Position numbers and translations under genes: made by a program. A DNA stretch of 64,000 nucleotides, taken from contig JALJCO010012663.1 of NCBI GenBank assembly GCA_023101725.1, positions 434,001 to 498,000 of the forward strand. The letters are read 5' to 3'. The DNA is from Atherinomorus stipes (taxonomy: Eukaryota > Chordata > Actinopteri > Atheriniformes > Atherinidae). A model generated the notes under the pieces. The model had not been told where the DNA came from and did not search any database. It saw only the letters and a program-made list of their open reading frames with translations. Each line of letters starts with the position of its first letter. Within the stretch, counting starts at the first letter, position 1. This document shows, one piece after another, positions 25,715 through 34,851 of the stretch.

Positions 25715-25715
25715 A
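25380..25715 (+). repeat. Interspersed repeat with TTAGGG-like core and (GT)n tail
   Basis: GTGAGGACATTTTGGCGGGT and GTCCTCACTAAAAATGCCTC precede a degenerate run of TTAGG/TTTAGG units (25555-25630), then AATGCATTATGTCAATGAAT, GTCCTCACAAAGAAGTACAA and about 18 GT units. The pattern occurs widely in fish genomes. The G runs to its left may be part of the same slippage-prone unit. Confidence 0.7.
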
Positions 25716-25910
25716 TTTAACCCATCCAGGTTGCACCAGAGAGCAGTGGGCTTCTAAATGAAAGCTCCCGGAGTGCAGATGGTGGGGGTTAAGGACCTTG
25801 CTCAGGGGTCCACAGTGGTTTACCTGATTGTCGTGTCAGGGGTTCAAGCCTGGGTCTGCCGCACCAAAGCCCGCGACATTACCGCTATGCTACCCACTGC
25901 CCCAACATAA
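25716..25910 (+). repeat. Fish interspersed repeat fragment
   Basis: The sequence AACCCATCCAGGTTGCACCA through AAGGACCTTGCTCAGGGGTC to GGGGTTCAAGCCTGGGTCTG and CGCTATGCTACCCACTGCC has the layout of a common fish repeat tail with a GGTTCAAGCC box similar to a tRNA B box. Confidence 0.5.
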
Positions 25911-25926
25911 CATTGACATTATGTTA

Positions 25927-26845
25927 TTAAAGGAGTCATCACCCGGAAATCCCACTTTTTCACGTTAAAACATGTGTATTGGAACAGGACCTCAGTTATA
26001 ACGTGCAAGAGACTTCGGAAAGTGAAAGTAACTTCGTCTTTGAGTGCGGGCGCTCTCTTCTCACCAGAATCGGCCACAAGCACACGCTCTCCACAGTACG
26101 CGGTTTGGATTTCTTTCTCCGAATGACGTGAACTAGAGAGGCTACGAGCGAGCTGCTAAGCTAGCCTCTTTAGCGCCACCTAAAAGCAGCTGATTACCTG
26201 CCGCGGAGAAGACCAGCTTTGTCAGAAAGGACGCCGGCGACAAGGAGGAGGAGAGGGGAGATTGCCATGCTGAGTTGCCTTGTCAGAAATTCAGCAGTTT
26301 TCAGTGCTCTAACAGGAGGGACAGCTTTACCAGGGAGCAGTGGATTATACTGTACTTTTCAGTGACGATGTGCAGTCAGTAAGTGTTGCTGCTTGTGTAA
26401 CTTATTATCTTTTGTGTAAGAGACCAGTAAACGGTGTTTGAAGAACGGACAAGCTGCTAACTACAGAAGCTAACACTGTTTGGTTAACTTCACGTCAGAC
26501 GTCCTCTCCTTATATTCATCAGAGTCCAGCCCTTTTACTCCGCGGATCCTCTCTATCAACCGCACCGTTACGTTTTTATCACGTTTTTCTCTGTTGGGAC
26601 ATCATTTTCCTTCACCTGCTCTGTCCTGATAAAACTTTGTTTTGGCTTTGACCTTTGCCTTGTGAACGCGCTTACAGACAGGTCTAACTCTCGTACGTAT
26701 TCTCGCGACAAACAAAAGTTGGGGATAAAAAGAGGTTAAAACGAGCTCATTAAATTTTTTTCCCACCCAACTAGAATTAAAAATTCATTTAAAGATAATT
26801 TAAGAAGGATTGTGTATGTAAAACGGCAGGTTATGACACCTTTAA
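25927..26845 (+). mobile_element. Non-autonomous element with TTAA borders
   Basis: The left end TTAAAGGAGTCATCACCC and right end GGTTATGACACCTTTAA are imperfect inverted repeats, both starting at TTAA, the target used by piggyBac-type transposons. The interior (about 0.9 kb) has no transposase and shares long blocks with 4075-4440 and 6570-6660. Assignment to piggyBac is tentative. Confidence 0.55.
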
Positions 26846-28261
26846 GTATAAAAAATGAGGAGATGGGAAATTATCATGAATCTGCAATATTTCACACTCT
26901 AGTAGAGACTCTGGAGACAACTTGGGCTCAGTTTACATAAAGTAACATTAGGGACACACTGTGTGTGGAAGCCCACCGAAGTGCAGCGTGGCGATTTTCT
27001 CGTTGACACGCTCTTTCTTCCCACATCAGATGCACCCAAGAAGCAGGACTGCCTCTCTGCTGTACTTCTACAGTTGATAATTCTGCAATGGGTGCATCTC
27101 CTGTTCTGCTTTCACACTATTTACAAGCAGAAAGCGACATTTCAGTGTGCGAATCCTTCCACATGCATTTTCAATAAAAATGAAGACATGATTGACATTT
27201 ACAGTAGATCTAGCAAAAAGAGATCGTGTTTTAAAGCTTATCTGGGTGTTTTACTTTAAATGGGTTTATTTTGATAGATGTGTCTCTTATTCCTGCTTAT
27301 TTTTGTGCCTGGTTTGATAAATTCGGCCGCAGCTCTTGCAGAAAATAGAACAGAAGCCGAGTATCTTTGGTGTATTAATATATGCAGTAATGTCCACTAC
27401 ATGAACCAGTTTTTACTAGTATGTCATCACTCCTTTAACAAGGGCACCGAACTGAAACTGTTGCGCTTCCGCACGCAGTGTGTCCCTAGGGTCAGCGTAG
27501 CTCACTAACTTAAGCTTTCTTATGGAAATAATTGTGTGTACAACACACAACATGTGCAGTGCACCAACACAGACAACAGTAAACATTTCACTCTGTTGCT
27601 ACAATCTTTTTGTGGAAAAAATAAAAATAAAAAATGTTATACAAATGAGAAAAAGAACAGTGACTTATGTGCAACTGCAACATTATCTCTTAGACAAACA
27701 ACTTGGAGCTTATACTGTAGCTTTTCTGTTTAAACAAAACAACTCTAACTGTAACATAAACAGGGCATAGCCAAAATAATATAATAAAATTAGAATTTTA
27801 CTGATGAGCTTACGTCTGTATAAGCAGCATGAATGGCAGATTTGCCTTGAACGTCACATCTAGAGTGTGGTGGGGGACCCGGTTGTTTTCCTTTGTCTGT
27901 CTTTGTACAATGGTGGATGAAACTGAGCAATTGCTTGGCTTTATTTGCTCCATGAGGCCAGGAAACAACAACGTTTACTTCAGGAGCTACGCGCCGACGA
28001 TGGGCGCAGCTTTTGTCTGATCCGGCCCAGTTTAACTTTCTACAGTACAGGGCTCTGTTTTCGGTGACTACAAGCCACAGAGAAAACAACAACCGCAGTA
28101 ACACCTCGATATCATCCAACGCCTCCATTGTTGTTTTTAGTTTACTGACCACCGCGTGGCACAGCAGTGATGTCACGGCAGTCTTGACCGCGCCTTCTCC
28201 ACCCAACTCCAGGTAGTAAAATACTGCTTCTCCTGTGTGGAAACAAAAACCGTCTTGGTCA
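26846..28261. other. Intergenic sequence with repeat fragments, no gene
   Basis: A block at about 27380-27441 (GCAGTAATGTCCACTACATG ending TCATCACTCCTTTAA) matches the right end of the element at 30063-30870. A minus-strand open frame of 168 codons at 28296-27790 shows no recognised family. Sequence around 27940-28220 is GC-richer and may be another old repeat. Confidence 0.4.
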
Positions 28262-28445
28262 TTAGAGTGACCAATTGGTCCCATTAGAGTGACCAATTAA
28301 CCTAATATGCATGTCTTTGGACGGTGGGAGGAAGCCGGAGTACCCGGAGAGAACCCACGCGTCGCATACACGGGGAGAACATGCAAACTCCACACAGGAA
28401 GGCCACTGCTGGAATTGTTTGAACCCCCTCCCCAGCCTTATATAC
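28262..28445 (+). repeat. Fish interspersed repeat fragment (same family as 59720-60118)
   Basis: Shares GTGGGAGGAAGC.GGAGTACC, GGAGAGAACCCACGC and CACGGGGAGAACATGCAAAC with the longer copy at 59720-60118, in the same orientation. Confidence 0.75.
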
Positions 28446-29737
28446 TGTATTTCATTGTGGTAGATTCCTCCCTTTATAGCTAACATGTTTTATACCCATC
28501 ATCAAATCAGCCACACAAACACTATTAGGATCAGACTCAACAACGGTTTTCTGTGCATTTTACTCATGAGTTCTAAGTCAATCTGTCTAAGTGGTGTGCA
28601 AGTTTGGTTATTGGTGATTTGGTTATGAGCTATACGATGGAAATGGTCACTACAAATCAGGGATTTTGCATACCATAAAATCTCTTTGAGCATTTCATTT
28701 GTTCCTAATATTCATTAAATGATGGGCAGATGGTGCAATAACAGAGTGCTTCACCAATGAAATTGTATTGCAACCTTCAAATGTCAGTGTCTGTGGATGT
28801 CAACATCACTTTAAAACTGGAACTGAGGCAAGCGAACAAATGTTTCGTCCTGCTCTGCTGTTGTTAATGCCTGATTTGCTCAATTGTTTAACATTCCCAA
28901 AAGGCCTCTTTCTTTTATTCTCTCACTACATCCATGTCTTTCTGCATCTTTGTGCTGAGAGGAATGAAATGACATCTTTTTTTAACCTCTTGATAAAACA
29001 CGATGCATTTCTGCCGGTGAAATATTCAGGTTCTTTTTGTACTGATGACTAAGAATGGATGATATAAAATGCATGCATAAAAAAGCCTTTTTGTTATTTA
29101 TGTCAGTAAATAGTTTTTTTTCCCCCTTTGAATTGCTTTAAAATGACAGGGAACATGCATGTGGATTGAAGTTTATGACCCTGCCTGTGTGTGGGAGAGA
29201 GCACTGCCTGGATATAAAGAAAAGATCTCAGTTAATCATCTGTGATGATAATGACTTACTATATGCAAAATGATAAAAGGCTCCAATAGAGGCATAAGAT
29301 GGATACATCAGATTGTATTTGGACACCAGTGTTAAAGCTAATATTTACACGTGAGTAGAATTGTTTCACCTGTTAGGGTCTGTGGACTTTGTTCTTTTCC
29401 CTTTCTCATGGCTGTGATGGCTCACAGTGATCCTGATTCTACGTTTTTCCCATTCTGAGTTTGCTTTAAAACTTCAGTCTCCTTTCTTCTCATCCCCAGT
29501 CTGTTCATACGGTAGACACAGCCAAGTGATCATATAGTCTAAGTTTATTTCATGTCATTTGAATCTGAAAAGTTACCCTTGCTGCTTCACTGAGAAAGTC
29601 AACTGGAGCCCATCCCATACGGAAAAGATAAAGATAATTTTTTTGAAAAATCTTGTAAAGTTTTGATTTGTATCGTCTGAAACTTGTTTGTAATGCATGT
29701 GAGAGTGAAACCAGATACAAGATCTATAGAAAAAATA
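28446..29737. other. Unannotated intergenic sequence
   Basis: AT-rich, no gene or clear transposon end recognised. Confidence 0.4.
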
Positions 29738-29990
29738 GGATAACCCTTTATTTTAAGGTACACCTATTCACCATTAATTAGTTGGTTATTAACATGCAAA
29801 TTTGTAATATTGGCTCTTATTTAGTCATTATTAAGTAATTATAATGTCTTATTCTGTATAGCCTTATTATACAACCAGTAAGCCATTAACTAAGAGTCTT
29901 CCCTCTTACATAACAAATCACAAAACTACAAACGTTAATAGTGTCCAAATAACTCTAAATTATGTCTTTGTTACTTAGAATAGCTTCCCC
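29738..29990 (+). repeat. Widespread fish repeat (ACCCTTTATTTTAAGG type)
   Basis: The run AACCCTTTATTTTAAGGTAC, TTAGTTGGTTATTAACATGC, GCCTTATTATACAACCAGTA and AAGCCATTAACTAAGAGTCT matches a repeat common in fish. Its right part (29903-29980) is found again, inverted, at 33876-33950. Confidence 0.6.
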
Positions 29991-30062
29991 ATACTGAAGT
30001 GACATCGTGATCATTACTAATTCAATAATAGTTGAACACTTTTACCAGCATGGTCCCTAAAC

Positions 30063-30870
30063 TTAAAGGTGCCATGACATCAAATTTTCCTTTTCTGGGG
30101 TTTTGGGGGTATAATATGATCTGTTGTGCACTGATGAAGCCATGTGAATGTCCAGAGTGAGAATCAAAGCCCCTGTTTATGGTCTGTCAGCTTTGTTTCA
30201 TTGTTCAAAAATGGTTGAATCAGACAGCGGCTTATCATTCTATGTAGATCTATCATTCTATGTGATTCAGTTGCTCCAATCAGAGCACAAAAAAAAAAAA
30301 AAAAGGGGGGGGGGGGGGGACTATTAAGCAAACAGCCTCCCCTCCTCCTCTCTCCTTCCACCCACCGCTCTGCTCTCACCCCCTCCCTCTGCTGATTCAA
30401 CTTGTGTAGCTGAGTAGGCTAACTGCTGAGTAGTCAGGTCTGAGTTTTCAAACAAATGGCTTTAAAACAAACTTCTGCAGCAACACTAAGGGAGGCGACC
30501 ACAACCTTGTCATTACCTGTAAGTTTATTTGTTCTCTAACTGCTGTCTTATCTTATAAACATAGCTTACTGTCTGAAGTGCCCATGTTGCTAACAGATAG
30601 CCTTTAGCAAAGTCCGACTGCAGCTTGACCTAGTTTCTCTAAATACTGTAAGGTTATAGCCAAATAAGGTGTAGCCAATTAAAATGAAGTCAACTTGGTC
30701 TCTGGGTAAAGCTGCATATCATTACCGCACCCAACTCTTTTACTGAGGAAGGGAGGTCTAGCATGCAGAAACAATCCCCCGCTGTAAAAAGTGCCGTTTT
30801 TCTTTGGAGTATTTACAAATGCAGTAATGTCAACTACATAAACTAGTTTCTACTGTCATCACTCCTTTAA
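30063..30870. mobile_element. Non-autonomous element with TTAA borders (second family)
   Basis: It begins TTAAAGGTGCCATGACATC and ends TGTCATCACTCCTTTAA. The ends are inverted repeats of about 16 bases with mismatches and TTAA at both edges. The right end occurs also at about 27380-27441. It includes an A16/G15 homopolymer junction at 30289-30319. No transposase is present. Confidence 0.5.
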
Positions 30871-31718
30871 GTTGCCTCCTTTTCACAGTTAGTTAATATG
30901 TTATAGCACCCAGCCGGAGGAGGGAGCTGTGAATCTACAGTAGGAGGTTGGTCTTGAGCATGCGCATTTTTCAAAAACTCGCTAACAGTCTCTGCTGTCT
31001 GAAATGCCAAAACATCTTCTATAGCACCTTTATAGCACATGACTACTGCAATAAACAAGTGATGGTTTAAACCTTTGAATAAATTATTTATCTATAGGTT
31101 CCCTCTCATTTAGTGGTAGAATAACAAAAACAGCACAGTATAAATACCTTGTTTATTAACCCACTGGTTCAAGTTTTCCTGAGGCTGACAAGAAATAGTG
31201 ATCGAACAGATAATGAGGTCCTCCTGAAATTTCAAATACTAACAACTCTATCAGTGTATGTAGATATGCCATTATAGTATCAAATCTACAAGTGGATCAT
31301 ACAGTACGATAACAAAGGTAGTCTAATGTAAAAACACTAAACAACAAAGTACAAAAAATACAAGAAAAAAAAAAAAAAAAAAAAAATATATGTATATATG
31401 TATGTATGTATAAAACCTGCTTAGTTAAACATGACTTGTCAAAGGTTAGAACAAATGTACTGAACTGTACAAACATTGCACTTCTAAAAACTTGCTCTCT
31501 AATTACTGCATCAGGTTATTTATTCCCCTATGCACAAATGTTTCACTTTTCTAATACAACAGAATTTTAACTGAACATAGCAGCTTGCTGAAGTCTTAAT
31601 ATTTCATCAACAAGGGGACATTGTCCAATGTCACCAAGTTGACATTTGGCCTTCATGCCCATGAAAATAGCCTTTTCTCAGAGAAGATAAAAGTGTGTCA
31701 AAACTTTTGAGTGGTAGT
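30871..31718. other. Unannotated intergenic sequence
   Basis: Contains a poly-A run and TATG repeats at about 31360-31412 and otherwise nothing recognised. Confidence 0.4.
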
Positions 31719-32475
31719 ATAAGGCCCAATCCCAATTCTCTTTTTTACCCCTACCCCTTACCCCTTCCCCTTGGCCCTTGCACTTAAAACGAAGCTACAA
31801 GGGGGTAGGGGTGAAAGTCAACCCCTTCAAATTGGGACACCCCTTCAAGAATCACATACGTCATCAGTGATTCCGCTGGCTTGTGTGTAAGCAGATGTGC
31901 GCTGAGCTGTTGGCGCAAATCTGGAGAAATCAAGCCGTCTACAGCTGTGGATTAACGTTAACAAGCGAATTTTGATTTTTGCATGACATCCCTGCCTGTG
32001 TTTTATCCCATGAAGACCAGCAGCGATGCTGCCGAGTTTCTTATTGATCATCTAGATTATCAGGGCTGCAGAGCACCGCTGGTTTTCAGCCGTTTATATA
32101 ACTGAAGCGTCAATGTAGAACTCGCGATTATTTTTATGTGCATTTTGCAAAAAAATGACCGTTAAACATTTAAACAGCATTAAACTAGACTATATAATGG
32201 TTTTCACACTTTTTAAACTTTATTTATGGAGAAATATTTACATTTGTGGATGTTTTTGGACTCAGTAGCAGCCATCGTCCCAGTGATTTTCATACCCCTT
32301 CGTTTGAAGTGTGCTCGAAAAATCTTCGTTTGAAGGGGTATATAGCCCTACCCCTTAGCCCTTCCCCTCCATCCTAAAGGTATTGGGACACCCCTACCCC
32401 TACACATGAACGCGCAAAACGGAGGGGAAGGGCTAAGGGGTAGGGCCAAGGGGTGAAATGGGATTCACCCTAAAT
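31719..32475. mobile_element. MITE with pyrimidine-rich inverted ends
   Basis: The left end GGCCCAATCCCAATTC followed by ACCCCTACCCCTTACCCCTT and the right end AAGGGGTAGGGCCAAGGGGT followed by GAAATGGGATTCACC are inverted repeats rich in CCCCTA/CCCCTT. Inner inverted copies (ACCCCTTCAAATTGGGACA and GAAGGGGTATATAGCC) add further pairing. The pattern AATCCCAATT is known in fish MITEs. No coding potential. Confidence 0.65.
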
Positions 32476-32519
32476 ATCAACTTGATATCTTTACCTACAT
32501 TTCAGACAGGTCCAAGTGT

Positions 32520-33003
32520 TCCGATACTGTGATGGTTTCCACGTCAATAAGTACACTCAATCGCAAGTGATCCCTCAATAGTTTTTGTGTGTGGTTCCCT
32601 CTTTGTCTCCAGATAGATGACTTGCAAATACCCTAAAATCTCTCCAAGTTTTGTGTATGTGCACCTGTAACAGGATCAACAAAAATATCTGGATGGTTGC
32701 AGTCAGGTGATTTTAACCTTCATCCTGAAGACGGCGGTAAGACCTCAACCCATCTGGAATGACGGAGCTTCCATGACAAGTGTGCTTCTTTATTAGAGGC
32801 AAGAGATGCCTGGCTGAACGTAGAGGCACAATCTTAAGGATGGATCTCCTTCCTTCATCCTTAATCCCTAGCATTCCGAATACCCAGGAACTCCTGTTGC
32901 TTGCTCGTCTTCTGTTGTACTGAAATTCACAAGAGCAAATACTTGAAAATGAGGACGATGATTCTGCAATAATGGTGGGAGATGGGAGAGTTCTCTTTAA
33001 CAT
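32520..33003 (-). pseudogene. Merlin/IS1016-type transposase fossil
   Basis: The minus-strand frame from 33003 contains SSWVFGMLGIKDEGRRSILK, IVPLRSARHLLPLIKKHTCH and GSSVIPDGLRSYRRLQDEG. The pattern WVFG...G......VP.RSA..LLP.I..H...GS...D..R.Y..L is that of the ISXO2-like DDE domain of IS1595-group and animal Merlin transposases. A frameshift near 32711 is followed, in another frame, by NHPDIFVDPVTGAHTQNLER, the next conserved block, and by RGNHTQKLLRDHLRL. Frameshifts and stops make it non-functional. No N-terminal domain or inverted ends were identified. Confidence 0.8.
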
Positions 33004-33106
33004 TGGAGTGGTGTTGCATGTTTACAAACCGTTCTGGGGTGTAGAAATAATGCAGTTTCTGAAAACCAACATTTCCTTCGATTGCATTGCAGTTACTGAG
33101 TTCCGC

Positions 33107-33144
33107 AGTTACTGAGTTCTGCTTTAAAGCAGAACTCAGTAACT
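33107..33144. repeat. 38-base perfect palindrome at the foldback's left edge
   Basis: AGTTACTGAGTTCTGCTTT is followed immediately by its exact complement. It arises because a piece of the element's outer end lies head to head with the left arm terminus; GCAGTTACTGAGTTC is repeated just outside (33090-33110). Confidence 0.85.
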
Positions 33145-34851
33145 TCAGCTCGGGGCTCCCCCTAGTGGTGTCCTTTCACTGTCGTAAAGTTCAACCCCCC
33201 TACATCCCCACAGCACACAGACGGCTTCTGCCTTTCCTCTATTTTGATCCCTGGATATATTTCTAAGCTTTTTCTAGCTTGTTGATGCTACTTTGCTGCT
33301 TTGGTAGGAGCACCTCGTCTCCCTCTGCTCAAAGCAAAGACCTGTATCTTCTGAAACGGGACGTTTTACCCGTGATTGCGGGTAAATATGCCGTGGATTA
33401 TATTTGTCTCTGGTGTTGGCGAGTAGCAGGTTAGAATACGAACTTTTATTTACTTTTTGCGGACGTGACAAGTGATTATTAAGCCTGAAGCAGTGATGCT
33501 TCACCCGGCGCCCAGGCAGCGCAAGCTACGTGAATCACTCTGGTCCAGCAAAGAGTTGGTTATGAGAGCCAGGAGCCGTGTTTAGGTGGTGTGAAGCTAA
33601 AGAAATGTTTTCTTAGAATTAGCGCTGGTAGTCTGGTTAAAATCAGAGCTGGAAGCAGCTCGGTAGGCAGGGGACCTGAGTACCTGAGGTTTCTGTTTGT
33701 TGCAAGTTCTGCTCGGGTCGGCGCAGGCAAAGTTGCATAGAGCTGCTCGCAGGCCAGAGGCACCAGCGGGAGGGGGGGGGGGGAACATTGAATCGCTCCG
33801 TAAACACTTTGTTTAGCCCCACAAGGATTCCGAAAAGCATTTATTGAGGTAAAAAAGTTACTGAATTCCCCCTTTAAGTAACAAAGGCTTAATTTAGAGT
33901 TATTTGGACACGATTAACATTTGTTTTGTGATTTGTTATGTGAGAACAGACCACATTCATTAAATATGTCAAAGTTAAATCGCACTGGTCATCTAAAGGA
34001 GCCGCACAGCGACTTCTGGACAGCAGTGTTGCTGTTGCTCATGTCCCACTCAGTTAAAGCAGAGCAGAGCTGCAGGACGTTTTGTGTGGTCGTTAAAGGG
34101 GAACCTCAGTAACTTTTTTACCTCAATAAATGCTTTTCGGAATCCCCGTGGGGCTAAACAAAGTGTTGACGGAGCGATTCAATGTTTCCCCCCCTCCCGC
34201 CGGTGCCTCTGGCCTGCGAGCAGGTAAATACAACTTTGCCTGCGCCGACCCGAGCAGAACTTGCGACAACAGAAACCGCTGTACGGTACTCGTGTCCCCT
34301 ATCTACCGAGCTGCTTCCAGCTCTGATTTGAACCAGATTACCAGCGCTAATTCGAAGAAAACATTTCTTTAGCTTCACACCACCTAAACACGGCTCCTGG
34401 CTCTCATAACCAACTCTTTGCTGGACCAGAGTGATTCACGTAGCTGCGCTGCCTGGGCGCCGGGTGAAGCATCACTGCTTCAGGCTCAATAATCACTGGT
34501 CACGTCCGCAAAAAGTAAATAAAAGTTCGTATTCTAACCTGCTACTCGCCAACACCAGAGACAAATATAATCCACAGCATATTTACCCGCAAATCGCGGG
34601 TAAAACGTCCCATTTCAGAAGAGACAGGTCTTTGCTTTGAGCAGAGGGAGACGTGGTGCTGCTACCAACGCAGCAAAGTAGCATCAACAAGCTAGTAAAA
34701 GCTTAGAAATATATCCAGGGATCAAAATAGAGGAAAGACAGGTAGAGAAGCCGTCTGTGTGCTGTGGGGGTGTAAGGGGGGGTTGAACACGACAGTGAAA
34801 GGACGCCACTAGGGGGAGCCCCGAGCTGAAGTTACTGAGTTCTGCTTTAAA
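33123..34851. mobile_element. 1.7-kb foldback element with about 760-base inverted arms
   Basis: The left arm (33123 to about 33875) and right arm (about 34095 to 34851) are inverse complements with roughly 90 percent or better identity by eye, starting TTTAAAGCAGAACTCAGTAA and ending with its complement. A spacer of about 220 bases separates them. No transposase frame is evident; open frames in the arms mirror one another and differ by stops. The right arm borders AATACAGG; no target duplication was identified. Confidence 0.8.

Noticed and set aside
27790..28296. Minus-strand open frame of 168 codons
   Set aside because: No known motif; the region looks like a GC-rich old repeat. No conserved transposase residues could be placed.
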